Part shown: positions 6,536 to 16,392 of the stretch, piece by piece
Position numbering within the stretch: position 1 is the first letter of the stretch
How the letters are laid out: the number at the start of each line of letters is the position of its first letter
IMG/VR virus record: IMGVR_UViG_3300018080_000310
Location: 1 to 40,375 of that record
Strand: one strand, 5' to 3'
Origin: a virus
DNA: 40,375 nucleotides
The notes under the pieces: model-generated
What the model was told of the DNA's origin: nothing
The model's database searches: none
Seen by the model: the letters and a program-made list of their open reading frames with translations, nothing else
Position numbers and translations under genes: made by a program

Positions 6536-7310
6536 GCCGCATGTCAGCAACTCGATGATCTCAACCTATCTCAAGTCGCCCGCTCTCTACGAGGGGCGCT
6601 ACATCACGAAGACCGTTGAGCGTATCAAGACAACGAACCCGATGAAGAAGGGACTGATCGTTGATCATATCCTCACGCAACCTGACGAGTTCCCGTTCGA
6701 AAGAAAGACACTTAAGAAGGACGATCCCGAGGCTTATGAAAGGCAGAAGGACATGAACGACCGTTTCCTTGCGCCGCCCGCCATTTACGACGAGGCCACT
6801 GAGATAGCCCAAGGTTTTATCGAACAACCCTTCTGGCAAGACGGGCTAGAAGAAGCTCAGTTCCAGCTTGTTCTCGAGGGGACGATTGATGACGTGCTTG
6901 TATGCGGGCTGCCTGACAGGGTGGACCGTACAGGTGAACAGCACTGGCGAATCACGGATGTAAAGGTTGTTGCCCCTCGTAAGATGCAGTCACCAGCAGC
7001 ATGGTATAGGAACGCGAAAGAGATGGGCTACCTTCGCCAAGCTGCTATGTACCGACAGCTCTTTGCAGATATGCAGGGGGTACCGGTTGAGAACGTTACG
7101 TTTACCTTTGCGGTTGGCTCACGACCAGATAAAGGTTTCGTTGACATCAGGCTCTTTGACGTACCTCCTCACCTTATGGACATGGCAATGCTTGAAATCC
7201 GTGAAGCTCTCGATGGAATCAAAAAAAAACGTTTCCAGAAGAAGCTCCTAACTTGGAAGGACTCTGTCTACATCAGTGCTCCTGATGCGCCCGGCGTATT
7301 AAAAGATTAA
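6474..7310 (+). CDS. PD-(D/E)XK exonuclease (RecE/DUF3799-like)
   Basis: This 278-residue nuclease opens with the family hallmark V-S-N-S-M-I-S-T-Y-L-K-S-P-A-L-Y (residues about 24-39), seen in RecE-type and Cas4-like phage exonucleases. The catalytic core follows: G-L-P-D-R-V-D near 144-150 gives the first acidic residue and I-T-D-V-K-V near 158-163 gives the D-x-K pair. A conserved Y-x-x-Q-A-A-M-Y helix near 184-191 completes the fold. Such enzymes resect DNA 5'-3' for single-strand annealing recombination or host DNA degradation. The start at 6474 is needed because the S-N-S-M motif begins only about 25 codons later. No annealing protein is recognised beside it. Confidence 0.85.
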   Translation: MPSKKTKEFILTNENYYDEDRPHVSNSMISTYLKSPALYEGRYITKTVERIKTTNPMKKGLIVDHILTQPDEFPFERKTLKKDDPEAYERQKDMNDRFLAPPAIYDEATEIAQGFIEQPFWQDGLEEAQFQLVLEGTIDDVLVCGLPDRVDRTGEQHWRITDVKVVAPRKMQSPAAWYRNAKEMGYLRQAAMYRQLFADMQGVPVENVTFTFAVGSRPDKGFVDIRLFDVPPHLMDMAMLEIREALDGIKKKRFQKKLLTWKDSVYISAPDAPGVLKD

Positions 7311-7326
7311 CAAACGTAAAAACAGT

Positions 7327-7854
7327 ATGAAAAACAAAGAAAAAAAACTTACCATAACAATAACCACTACAGAAGGCGAAGTCCTTCACGAAGTGCATGA
7401 CGTCACGTCTGCTCAGCTGAGCGTCATATCTGACGGCGAACGCGAGAATATCCAATCAATATGCGTCGGAAAGATCTCAGAGCAAGTACATCATATTGCT
7501 ATGAGCTTTATACAACAAATGCAATTTCTTAAGCAGGTAACTGAAAGCGCTTTTAAGGACCATGGGAAAAGGGCTGAGTACCTTGAGGCTATGGTAGACG
7601 AAATTGCCGCAGCATCTTTCGGAGACAGGGCTGCTGATGGGGTGCATAAAGTGCTAGAGCTCTATATTGAGAGTCGCGCAGGAAGCGGCAAGGGAGTTCC
7701 AAGTGAAAGTCAGCTCATAAAAATAATTGAGAATCTATCTTATTTCCAGGCGGCAGCTGTCGCTATACGAGAGCTCGAAGAGCGCTACAAGAAAGAACTA
7801 GCCACAGCAAAGAAGCCTCTCGAGATGAAGGTCTTAGGAGAAGACGGAGAATAG
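7327..7854 (+). CDS. Hypothetical helical protein between two DNA-processing enzymes
   Basis: This 175-residue protein has a short beta-rich start (LTITITTTEGEVLHEV) and then mostly helices, ending in a charged coiled-coil-like segment around residues 145-170. No family is recognised. It sits 16 nt after the exonuclease and 1 nt before the SF2 helicase, so it belongs to the same operon. A role with either enzyme, for example as an annealing or accessory protein, is possible but not shown. Confidence 0.75.
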   Translation: MKNKEKKLTITITTTEGEVLHEVHDVTSAQLSVISDGERENIQSICVGKISEQVHHIAMSFIQQMQFLKQVTESAFKDHGKRAEYLEAMVDEIAAASFGDRAADGVHKVLELYIESRAGSGKGVPSESQLIKIIENLSYFQAAAVAIRELEERYKKELATAKKPLEMKVLGEDGE

Positions 7855-7855
7855 T

Positions 7856-9217
7856 ATGAAGATTCTTGTAAAAGGAAAAGCTGCTATAGATACAACTAAG
7901 GAAAGTGCTGCTGAGGTGGAAGCCTTGAAGACAGCGCTTTCCTTAAGAAATCCGGATTATGAGAAGGCGATTCGCCGGAACCCGAGAGCCCGGTTCGCCC
8001 TCTCTCCGTACACTTCTTATTACGAAGAAAAAGAAGGGGTGATGTTCTTCCCTCGGGGTGCTGTAGACTACCTCCCGGAACTCGCTTCATCCTCGGTCGA
8101 TTATAAGCTTGTCGAGAGCCGATCTAGGGTGAAGACTAAAATTAAGTTGCGTGACTACCAAGAAGGTATCGCAGAGGGGATCGTAGAAGCTGGCGATAAT
8201 GGAGTCATCAAACTCTACACTGGCTTTGGTAAAACAATCATCGCACTTAAACTGGCAGAGATGTTAGGGCAGCGTACCCTTATCATCGTGAAAGATAAGA
8301 AAGGATTTAACCAGTTCGTTAAGGACATTGAGCACTTCGTTCATCCAGACGCAGTTGGTAAGATTAAAGGTAAAACGGTTGAGATCGGGCAGATCACTGT
8401 CGCCACGATCCAGACATTGCAGCGCGACACGGCAAAGATCCGTAGTGACTACAGGAACAAGTTTGGTCTTGTGATCGTAGACGAATGCCATGAGTTCGTG
8501 ACGGATAAAAGGCGTGAGACCATCTCGGCCTTTGCGCCTAAGTATCTTTATGGGATGACAGCAACTGACAGGCGAACAGACGGACAGGGTGAGGCCATCT
8601 TCTTCATGTTCGGAAAGAAGCTCATCGAAAGAAACCTTGACGTGACGCCTCCTCGTATAGAGGTCCTCGAGTACCGGAACCCGTCAATGGTTGGCGAGTA
8701 CCATGAGATGGTCGCTGAGATGATTGACGACGAAGAGCGTAACGAACTCATTACGAGGGCTGCTGAGGAAGATGTAAAGGAAGGGCGTAAGATACTTATC
8801 CTCACCAAACGCATTGACCATTTCATGACTATATCAGAAATGCTTAAAGAAAAAGGCGTGAAGGCTGTACACCCTGTAAGGTCCGACGCCCCGGAGAAAG
8901 CTCAGGCTGATCTCATGCAGGCTCTGCGTAAGAACAAGATTGATTATGATGTTATTCTGGGGACGTACTCAATGCTCTCAACTGGTGTAGATGTACCTTC
9001 TCTTGATACACTGTACCTAGCCGGAGACATTAAGTCAGACGTACTCATCGAACAATCTGCTGGACGAATCCTGAGACTCTTCGAGGGCAAGGACGACCCA
9101 AAGGTTGTCGACGTACAAGACACAGGGAACGCAATATTCAAACGCCAAGCCAAGAGCCGTATGAATTTTTACAGCGACCAAGGTTGGCTGATAACGCATA
9201 GAGATTATGAGCTATAG
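7856..9217 (+). CDS. Superfamily 2 DNA helicase (UvsW/RecG-like DEAD/H box)
   Basis: This 453-residue helicase has an N-terminal accessory region (about 95 residues), then the Q-like segment I-K-L-R-D-Y-Q-E, motif I Y-T-G-F-G-K-T at residues 121-127, motif II D-E-C-H at about 209-212, motif III G-M-T-A-T near 237-241, and motif VI Q-S-A-G-R-I-L-R near 400-407. The order and spacing match SF2 helicases such as T4 UvsW, which rewind or branch-migrate recombination and fork structures. It lies at the end of the early operon, after the exonuclease, which fits a recombination or fork-repair role. Confidence 0.88.
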   Translation: MKILVKGKAAIDTTKESAAEVEALKTALSLRNPDYEKAIRRNPRARFALSPYTSYYEEKEGVMFFPRGAVDYLPELASSSVDYKLVESRSRVKTKIKLRDYQEGIAEGIVEAGDNGVIKLYTGFGKTIIALKLAEMLGQRTLIIVKDKKGFNQFVKDIEHFVHPDAVGKIKGKTVEIGQITVATIQTLQRDTAKIRSDYRNKFGLVIVDECHEFVTDKRRETISAFAPKYLYGMTATDRRTDGQGEAIFFMFGKKLIERNLDVTPPRIEVLEYRNPSMVGEYHEMVAEMIDDEERNELITRAAEEDVKEGRKILILTKRIDHFMTISEMLKEKGVKAVHPVRSDAPEKAQADLMQALRKNKIDYDVILGTYSMLSTGVDVPSLDTLYLAGDIKSDVLIEQSAGRILRLFEGKDDPKVVDVQDTGNAIFKRQAKSRMNFYSDQGWLITHRDYEL

Positions 9218-9274
9218 ATTAATTGCCAACATCAAAAGAAGCAGCTAAAGAAGAAACGAGATGAGCAGCGCGAG

Positions 9275-9478
9275 ATGATCTCATCAGCATTTGCTAGGTA
9301 CTGCAAAGAAGAAGGCGAGATTGATATTGATGAGCGCGTCGTCATGAGCATCAGCGAGATGAACCGTAAGTTCCGGTTCTTTGAGAACGAGGACGAGGTC
9401 ATTGAGACAGTTAAGAAGCTCACTGAGCTTTACGAAAAAGTAGATAAAGCTCACGAAGAAGAAAAGGACACCAACTAG
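9275..9478 (+). CDS. Small acidic helical protein, last gene of rightward arm
   Basis: From ATG 9275 this gives 67 residues: charged, mostly helical, with an acidic C-terminus ending EEEKDTN. The frame is open back to 9218 with coding-like basic content (KKQLKKKRDEQRE) but no standard start codon there, only an ATT directly after the helicase stop. The true start could therefore be upstream and unusual. No family is recognised. The stop codon lies in the loop of the shared terminator at 9462-9489. Confidence 0.65.
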   Translation: MISSAFARYCKEEGEIDIDERVVMSISEMNRKFRFFENEDEVIETVKKLTELYEKVDKAHEEEKDTN

Positions 9479-9489
9479 GGTGTCCTTTT
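9462..9489. terminator. Bidirectional terminator between converging arms
   Basis: The 11-bp perfect stem 9462-9472/9479-9489 has the loop AACTAG. It has A-rich bases on the left and a T-run on the right, so it works on both strands. It ends the early (+) arm at 9478 and the virion (-) arm at 9491. Confidence 0.9.
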
Positions 9490-9490
9490 T

Positions 9491-12400
9491 CTATTGTGTG
9501 CGTACTGCATCAAGAGCACCTTCAGATGTTGTTTTCTTTAGTGCCTCTGTCATCGCTTTCGCGGCGCGTTGTTTCGCTTCATACGGAGCGTCATCGAACA
9601 ACACGGCGCCCGTTGGTCCTTTTACACTAAGCACTTCATTAATAGTTTGAAGCTGCTCGAGGCTTAATCCTTCAGGGTCAGCACCAAGAGCATCGAGTAC
9701 AGAGTATGTTTTAAGTGCTGTGTTTACTGGACTGATGGCACGGTCAATTGCGTTTACCAGCTGTGTAGGATCTTTATCCGCATTGCTCGGGTCTAATACT
9801 TCAGAGGTGAACGCTTGGAGAGTAGCTTCTCCAAGTATTTTTTGCTGTCTTGTTATCTCCTTATTGTCCAGCGAGTACGACACACCACGCCAACTTGATT
9901 CCCGATCAATCTTTCTAGGAAGAATTGATGAGTCCCCTGTGAGGTCGTAAAGTTTCCGTTGGATTGACTCAAGATTAGACTGCGTAACTCTTCTAGGTAG
10001 GATGCCCCCGAATACTCGTGTCGGAGCTTCAAGCCCCGGAAGCGCTCCAGCATCACGCTTCTGCGTCTTACCCTCAAGGTCAACACGCTCAGGAAGGGTC
10101 TTCGATAGGAACGGCGTACGAGATGCAAACCGATTCCAGATCTCTTCAAGCGGTCCGCCTCCGAGCGTCTCACGTACATTTTCATCGAACACTTTAGCGA
10201 AGTCATTGGCGATGGATGGAGAAATAAGACCAAGGGTAATGTCTCTTCCGAGGTCCGTGAGGGCTCCTATAGGACGATCCTTGATTTGAACAAGCCTATT
10301 AAGCGTTGTGAACGCTGGGTTTTCTAGTGCTACGCCTAAAGCAGACTCAACCCCTGCTTCGAATTTTTCAAAAGCAGATAGAGACCGAGCCTCTTCTCGC
10401 GCCCACTCCCAAGATGCTCCGAGTGACAGCGCTATCCCAACTGGCTGGAGTGGTGCGATGTCTTGGACAAGATCGTTAGGACGAAGTTGCCCCGCTTTTT
10501 TGAGCTCCTCGCTTGTTGTTTCTCCGGGCTCAAAAGACTTCTGAACGACACGCTTCAAAGCGTCTATGTTAATCCCTAGGGTGGGTAAGTTCTTAGAGCG
10601 TTGAAGGTTCGTTTCACGTTCACCTCCTCCTACATTTGAAACAATTACACCATAAGTCGCACCCGCTGCCCCGAGGCCAATATAACCAGAACCTACAAGG
10701 CTTCTCGCGAGTGACTCATCTATTTTCCTTTGTCGTAAAAGTTTCGTTAGTTCGTCTCCGCCCTTTCGAGCCTCAAGAATATAACTGAATGTTTTTGCAA
10801 GCCCGAGCGGTGTGAAGTCTACAAGCCCCTGACTTAAAATATTTGCCGGTACTCCAACAATAGGTGTTGTCATCTTTCCAATCACATCTAAGAACGAGTT
10901 CTTCCCCGCTACGGACTCCCCTAGATTTTGCACTTTAGCGAATGCGCGCTTAATCACTGAGTCATTAATAAAAGTTCTAAATGCCGCTTCAAGATCAGCT
11001 ATAGCCTCAAGCCTTTCCAGTACATCTGGTGTTGGCTCAATCCCACGACGACGCGCAAGCTCAGCGAGTTCTTCTCGGGCTTGAGCTTTAATCCTCATGA
11101 ACTGAGCGTTATCGAGAGACGAAGTTGTGAGCTGCGACAAACGCCTGACCCCCTCTGGTACAGCAAGAGCTGCTTTTAGAGCAGGATCATCAGACTCACG
11201 AATGAACCGCTGTGTTCCAACTGTCATGGTGTCAGTTTGGAAACTATTAGTTCCGTTCACGAAGTCATCCCAAGACATCTTAAGAGACTGTCCCGCTTCA
11301 TCGAGACCTGTACGAATATTGCGAGGAAGTGCTGTTGGCCCTCCACCTGCCGCTTGTCTTAATGCAGAAAGCCCTCGTTGAACGCCGCGTACTGGAAGGT
11401 CAAGCAACGGTGCACGTGCCAAACCAAGGACATTACGAGCAGCTGTTGAAAGACCTGAGAGAATAGATGCGCGGAACCAGTCAAAGGCGAGCTTACCAGC
11501 TTCTCGAGGAATATAGTTCTCGATGATCTTAGTGGCTTGGCCGGCAATGCGTCCCTTTGCTAGTTCGTCATCAGCCTTCTGGAATTGATCTCCAAGTTTT
11601 AGAAGCGTGTCCCTATCTTTTTTTGTGAAGTCTTTTACGTCTACACCGGAGCGCCGAGCTCGTTCGATAAGAGTATTTCCTTCGAACAAAAACTTTACAG
11701 GTGACTCCTTAATGAGCTCTTGGTAAACACGAAGATTACGACCAGAGTTGCTGGCCGCCTTTGTCGCCTCTTCAAGAAAAGTAGCGTACGCTGGAATAAT
11801 TTCTTTTTCAGTTCCCTTAGAAACTGCACTTGCGAATTCATCAAGTAAGCGGTTGTTGATTGCAACTGCACGATAGAACGCGCTGTCGGCCGCGTTCCCC
11901 GCGTCCGCTGATTCAGACGCGATTCTTCTAGCATTAAAATCCACCGCTTCTTTCACAGGGTCATCAATACGCGACTCAATTTTCTTGACTGTACTCTCGA
12001 TAGGAATTTGAACACGAGGGAGTTCACGTTGAGCGTTACGCACGGCTTGGGGGATAGCTGCATTAGCCTGAACAGACTGGAACGCCTGAGATGTAGGACG
12101 CCCTGTTCGTGGTGCGGCTTGTCCTAGGTCACGCCTGATAGCCGGCAGTACATCCTGAGCGCCTTCACGCATGACGCTTGAAGTAAGATTATCAACGCCT
12201 CGAGGCGCTTGCTGAGCGAAATCACCGAGGACGTTGCGGGCTGCACGCTGTGATGCTGTTTCAGCGGTCTCACGAAGACCGGCTCGTAACGGACCGGTTA
12301 CTGCTTTACCTCCGGGAATATAGTCAGCACCTGCAATAATCCCTCCAAACGCGAAGCCTCCTAGTCCCTTCACATAGTCACCAACAGTCTCAGCAGTCAG

Positions 12401-13000
12401 CGCTTTCTGTACACCGCTTTCCATTGCCTGAGCACCAAAACCAATTGGCCCTCCTGAGCGAAGGCCTTGCCTGTCGGCAACAAGAATATCTGAAAGTACG
12501 TTTGGTTTATTAATCTGTTGAGGTTGTTCAAAAAGATCACGACCCAAGCGACCTTGTTCGTTCCTACCGAAAGCACGGGAACTAAAGTAATCAAGGCCCT
12601 GAGCTATAGGGCGTACAGGCAGAATGTCTGCCGCAGTTCGAGTAGCTGCAAGTGGTAATGCATTTGCCGCTGCACGATCACGACCTTGTCTAATAAGTTC
12701 GTCTCGAAGACCAGTTGTTCGAAGCGGGTCCTGAACAACGCTCTGTAATGGAGCCTCTTTAAATGTTGGCGCAACTGGATAAACAGTTTCAAATCTTCCA
12801 CTTCTTGAAGGAATCACAACGCCGGCCTCCGTTGAACGGGGACCTCCTTGCGACGGGCGAGGCATTCTAAAAGGTTGTGGCGTTAGAGAACTCTGAAGAG
12901 CGCTCAATGCCCCTTGGAAGTTCGTTGAAGGCTCTTGCTCTTCAACTCGCCCCTGCCGTCCCGGTAAGAGATTACTCAAGAAGTCGAAGACTGAAGCCAT
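9491..13000 (-). CDS. Very large internal virion / DNA ejection protein candidate
   Basis: At 1169 residues this is the largest protein in the phage. The N-terminal ~150 residues are Gln/Arg/Pro-rich and probably unstructured. The middle is largely helical, with a glycine-rich hydrophobic stretch near residues 210-225 (GGFAFGGIIAG), an amphipathic segment near 503-525 (FDWFRASILSGLSTAARNVL) and a strongly hydrophobic glycine/alanine stretch near 765-780. Its size, position at the distal end of the tail operon and membrane-prone segments resemble podovirus ejection proteins that form a channel across the cell envelope. No lytic transglycosylase motif is seen. The name is inferred from context; a structural protein is near certain. 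Confidence 0.75.
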   Translation of the reverse strand: MASVFDFLSNLLPGRQGRVEEQEPSTNFQGALSALQSSLTPQPFRMPRPSQGGPRSTEAGVVIPSRSGRFETVYPVAPTFKEAPLQSVVQDPLRTTGLRDELIRQGRDRAAANALPLAATRTAADILPVRPIAQGLDYFSSRAFGRNEQGRLGRDLFEQPQQINKPNVLSDILVADRQGLRSGGPIGFGAQAMESGVQKALTAETVGDYVKGLGGFAFGGIIAGADYIPGGKAVTGPLRAGLRETAETASQRAARNVLGDFAQQAPRGVDNLTSSVMREGAQDVLPAIRRDLGQAAPRTGRPTSQAFQSVQANAAIPQAVRNAQRELPRVQIPIESTVKKIESRIDDPVKEAVDFNARRIASESADAGNAADSAFYRAVAINNRLLDEFASAVSKGTEKEIIPAYATFLEEATKAASNSGRNLRVYQELIKESPVKFLFEGNTLIERARRSGVDVKDFTKKDRDTLLKLGDQFQKADDELAKGRIAGQATKIIENYIPREAGKLAFDWFRASILSGLSTAARNVLGLARAPLLDLPVRGVQRGLSALRQAAGGGPTALPRNIRTGLDEAGQSLKMSWDDFVNGTNSFQTDTMTVGTQRFIRESDDPALKAALAVPEGVRRLSQLTTSSLDNAQFMRIKAQAREELAELARRRGIEPTPDVLERLEAIADLEAAFRTFINDSVIKRAFAKVQNLGESVAGKNSFLDVIGKMTTPIVGVPANILSQGLVDFTPLGLAKTFSYILEARKGGDELTKLLRQRKIDESLARSLVGSGYIGLGAAGATYGVIVSNVGGGERETNLQRSKNLPTLGINIDALKRVVQKSFEPGETTSEELKKAGQLRPNDLVQDIAPLQPVGIALSLGASWEWAREEARSLSAFEKFEAGVESALGVALENPAFTTLNRLVQIKDRPIGALTDLGRDITLGLISPSIANDFAKVFDENVRETLGGGPLEEIWNRFASRTPFLSKTLPERVDLEGKTQKRDAGALPGLEAPTRVFGGILPRRVTQSNLESIQRKLYDLTGDSSILPRKIDRESSWRGVSYSLDNKEITRQQKILGEATLQAFTSEVLDPSNADKDPTQLVNAIDRAISPVNTALKTYSVLDALGADPEGLSLEQLQTINEVLSVKGPTGAVLFDDAPYEAKQRAAKAMTEALKKTTSEGALDAVRTQ

Positions 13001-13005
13001 ACATT

Positions 13006-14391
13006 TTATCCATCAGAATTTAGAGTGTCTATTAGAATTTGCTGTAGAGCAGCATTACCTCCATCAGCCCCACCTCCACGAGACGGATAGCTGAATGGGT
13101 TGTCAATTGCGTAAGGGTCGACTGGCATGAATGCTGGTCCGTAGCTTCCAAAGTCCCTCGGATCAGCTTGGTTGTACGCTGATAGGAACGCATTCACCAC
13201 ACCTGGTTGACTTGACTCAGCAGGAATTGTTCCTGTCGCTTGCTGGTAACGAAGAAGAGCAAGACCTTCGAGCCCCGCTGGAGCTCCTGAAGAACTTGAG
13301 GAACCTCCGCCACCTCCACCTGACGAAACAGGTCGTGCGTAGTTTCCGATCTCCACGAAGTTTGGTGTTTCGCCTGAGAAGTCCCAGTATCCAACTGTTC
13401 CATCCGCGAACTGCTGAGGTGAGAACCCAGAACGTCGAGCGGCTTCTACATCGAGAGCGAGCTGCTCATTCGCGCGTTCATTCTGAGCGTATGCAAGGTC
13501 AGTGTCGACAGCGAACTGGTCACGCGACAACCCGAGACGTAGAGCGTCCAGTGTTTGATTGCCTCCAACGTTCCCTGTAGCAAGAGCTTCTTGAAGTGCG
13601 ATCTGACGAAGGTTCTGTTCTTCAGCCTGATTGAGTCCATACACCTGGACAAGATCATCAACGATAGCCTGCGTCTGCTGAAGCTGACGAGCAGCATCTT
13701 CTCTGTAGTAACCAAGGTTTTCATTCTGCTGACCAGTGATTGCTTGCTGGAGAGCAGCTGCTCGAGCGCGTTCAATGGCTGAAATAGCCGCTTGCCCTTG
13801 AGCCTCGACGTCGTCCATACGTGCGTCGCCCGTTGGATCGTAAAGATTCCCGGAAGCTACGTTTAGCCCCTGAGTTCTTCCTGTTTGACGCTGGATGTTC
13901 TTACGAGCGTTAGCGAGTTCCTCATCATACGAAGCATTGATCGCATCAAGACGAGACTGCAAATACTGCTGACCTGCATCCATCATGTCTTTTGCGGTTG
14001 GTCCTTCATTAAGGTTCGCATAGCGACTTTCAATAAGTGATGAAAAGTCTGAGCCCGTTACATCTCGACCGTTGGTAGGTGGAAGGGCTCCTCCGCGCGG
14101 GGCTAACTTATCTGTAACTCTTTTGTCCATTATCGTTGTAGGAGAGCCAGTGGGTCTTAGCTGCGAACGTGGTTGAGGGCTTATCTGATTACCTTGAGCC
14201 TGACGCTGTCGAGCTCCCTGAGAAGTGATTGCTTGTTCAGCAAGGAGACTTTGAAAAGCCTCCTGTTGTCGCTGAGCACCAGCTACATCTCCCTTTGAAA
14301 GTAAATCAGCCACGGTCGCTTCTGACCGTGTCGCACCTCGGCTTAATTCTTCTGGCGAGGAAAGGTACTGTGTTTTTGCTTGTATTGCCAT
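13006..14391 (-). CDS. Gln/Ala-rich coiled-coil virion protein candidate
   Basis: This 461-residue protein is rich in Gln, Ala and Arg with long helical stretches (residues about 1-75 and 125-300), a Gly/Ser linker near residue 355 and a Pro/Tyr/Gly-rich C-terminus. It lies 5 nt upstream of the 1169-residue protein and its start sits in a TAATATG overlap with the previous gene, so the three are coupled. In podoviruses the gene before the largest ejection protein often encodes another ejected coiled-coil protein, so that role is inferred. No enzyme motif is visible. Confidence 0.72.
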   Translation of the reverse strand: MAIQAKTQYLSSPEELSRGATRSEATVADLLSKGDVAGAQRQQEAFQSLLAEQAITSQGARQRQAQGNQISPQPRSQLRPTGSPTTIMDKRVTDKLAPRGGALPPTNGRDVTGSDFSSLIESRYANLNEGPTAKDMMDAGQQYLQSRLDAINASYDEELANARKNIQRQTGRTQGLNVASGNLYDPTGDARMDDVEAQGQAAISAIERARAAALQQAITGQQNENLGYYREDAARQLQQTQAIVDDLVQVYGLNQAEEQNLRQIALQEALATGNVGGNQTLDALRLGLSRDQFAVDTDLAYAQNERANEQLALDVEAARRSGFSPQQFADGTVGYWDFSGETPNFVEIGNYARPVSSGGGGGGSSSSSGAPAGLEGLALLRYQQATGTIPAESSQPGVVNAFLSAYNQADPRDFGSYGPAFMPVDPYAIDNPFSYPSRGGGADGGNAALQQILIDTLNSDG

Positions 14392-14392
14392 A

Positions 14393-16384
14393 TTAGAATT
14401 GACTTACAGGAATTAGTTTATGAAGCCATGCGTCATTTGAAGAACCGTTAAGAAACCGTGTGGTGAACAGGCCATAGATCTGAGCATTGATAATACAAAC
14501 GCCAGAAATAGTAATGTCTTCAACATCAAGACTTCCGCCATATGAGAACACATTAGCGACCGTGAATCTTCGTGATCCGGTTGATGATCCGCCAGCCGTT
14601 GAGTATTTCTCTAGCGTTCCATCGCTAGTGAATAGCAGCAGATCTGTCCCATCATAACCGAGGATCCCCTGAGCGACTGTAATATCAGAGCCTCTTGTTG
14701 CGGTTGTTCCGCTGATCGTGTAAACGGCAACTGTTGAGCTTCCTGTTAGCCCCACATACAGCGTGTTGTCATCTCCAGCGGCACTAATAACTGCGGCTGT
14801 TGTCAGAGCAGTTCCAGAAATAGTCATTACCTGAGGATTTGTAAGGTCTTTGTCGAGACGTGTAATTTCAACATCTGGCCCAGTTGATCTTCCAATAATC
14901 CATAGGTAGTTTTCACCTGCTACTGCACCGAAGCTATTGTCTACATAGTTGTAAGTCGGCTCTGACAATGTAGTCCCTCCCACATAATATAGGGCGTTAG
15001 TCCTCTGGTCTACCTGATAACGGTAAATCTGAGCGGTACGGTTTGGTGCAGTACCTCGACCAAGAACAACATAAACATTCTCGAAATCCGGATCAGCAAT
15101 AATCTGAATACTTCCAAGATCTGCTGTAATCGTACTGATTCCTACCCATTCATAAGGGTTCATTGAATTGTGGTAGTGGAGAGAGTCGGCATTACTTGTT
15201 GGGCCAACTGTTAGCGTTTCAGCCTCTGATGCCGTAAAGTCCGTATTAGCAAAGAATGTCAGCGCTTCATTTAAGTTAGCTGGCGTTGAGTCTGAGTTAC
15301 CTCCTGAAAGCTGTCCAACTGAAGGCGTCGGAGCGAGTACGATTGATGTTGCGTTTGGCGCAAATCCAACATTGCGTCGCCATGTTCCTGGAGAGTTCGA
15401 AATCTCCCCTGCTGTGTCAGAGATATATTGGTAGCCGGCTGTGAGACCTGTAAGGCCTGTCACGACTCCTGCGATCTGTACTCGCTTTCCTGTGTCTGTG
15501 TCGACTCCTGCCTCAAGCGCTACGCCGATAAGTCCGACGGCTGTAGCTTCAGCGCTCGCATCGGCAAGCTTCCACTTAGAGTCTGATGTATCAAGATAAA
15601 CAAAATCTCCCACGGCAATTGTGTCGCCGAAGGTATAGTCGTCTGTAACTGTACTGTCTGAAATCGGAACTGTAATAAGTCCTCGATTGAGCGAGATAGA
15701 TGAAATGTCTCCAGATGCTGTGATGACTTTAGAGAGCGGTACATTTCCTTCCGTCCATCCCGTTGTGTTCACCGCAAGGTTTCCGTTCTCATCAAGCTCA
15801 ATATAGTTAGTCGCATTGTCTGTAAGCGTCTGACCTGACACTCCAGCAAACTCAATTGTTCCGGTTGCTGTGACGAGCGTACCTGACTGGACATCTACAT
15901 CAAGACCTCCAGCGTCTACTGTCGCAAAGTCTGGGAACGAGGCAACGGTAAGTGACTCGGCAAACTCTTTATCGACAAGATCCTGAGCGCCTGAGATTGT
16001 GCGCCCCGGGTCATATTTTAGCGTACCACCGAGAACATCTGTTCCGTTCAGCATGCGGGATACTAATGTAAGATAAGGGAACGATGTAACTTTGACTGGA
16101 CTCTTCGCATCATGTTCTTCTCCTGTACTGTTCGATGTTGCTCCGTCATTGAAATCAACGTCTCGAATACAGCTCGTAAGCGCACCACTTGAGGTGTTTA
16201 CTGTACCAACGACTAACTCTTCGTTTGACTGCCCTGAGTTGATTGTAACTCCCATGATCCTTCCGTTGAGGTCGTTGCCCTGATCGTCTGTGGTCGAGTC
16301 AATATAAATAGTAGTATCGCCTTTTGCGACTGGTTGACTCAAGGTCGTATTAAACGAAGGAACTGCGATTGGTATTGCTGACAT
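14393..16384 (-). CDS. Beta-rich tail protein with propeller-like C-terminal half
   Basis: This 663-residue protein is rich in Thr, Ser, Gly and Val, as expected for tail fibres and spikes. Residues about 245-350 (V-G-D-F-V-Y-L-D, then A-V-G-L-I-G-V-A-L-E-A-G) resemble the short beta-barrel domain of DUF2190-type phage proteins. The C-terminal half contains repeated W/Y-G and strand-turn units (such as AVYTISGTTATRG and GILGYDGTDLLLF) that look like beta-propeller blades. A receptor-binding or fibre role is likely. It follows the nozzle candidate by 8 nt and precedes the coiled-coil protein with overlap. Confidence 0.75.
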   Translation of the reverse strand: MSAIPIAVPSFNTTLSQPVAKGDTTIYIDSTTDDQGNDLNGRIMGVTINSGQSNEELVVGTVNTSSGALTSCIRDVDFNDGATSNSTGEEHDAKSPVKVTSFPYLTLVSRMLNGTDVLGGTLKYDPGRTISGAQDLVDKEFAESLTVASFPDFATVDAGGLDVDVQSGTLVTATGTIEFAGVSGQTLTDNATNYIELDENGNLAVNTTGWTEGNVPLSKVITASGDISSISLNRGLITVPISDSTVTDDYTFGDTIAVGDFVYLDTSDSKWKLADASAEATAVGLIGVALEAGVDTDTGKRVQIAGVVTGLTGLTAGYQYISDTAGEISNSPGTWRRNVGFAPNATSIVLAPTPSVGQLSGGNSDSTPANLNEALTFFANTDFTASEAETLTVGPTSNADSLHYHNSMNPYEWVGISTITADLGSIQIIADPDFENVYVVLGRGTAPNRTAQIYRYQVDQRTNALYYVGGTTLSEPTYNYVDNSFGAVAGENYLWIIGRSTGPDVEITRLDKDLTNPQVMTISGTALTTAAVISAAGDDNTLYVGLTGSSTVAVYTISGTTATRGSDITVAQGILGYDGTDLLLFTSDGTLEKYSTAGGSSTGSRRFTVANVFSYGGSLDVEDITISGVCIINAQIYGLFTTRFLNGSSNDAWLHKLIPVSQF

Positions 16385-16392
16385 ATAAAGAG

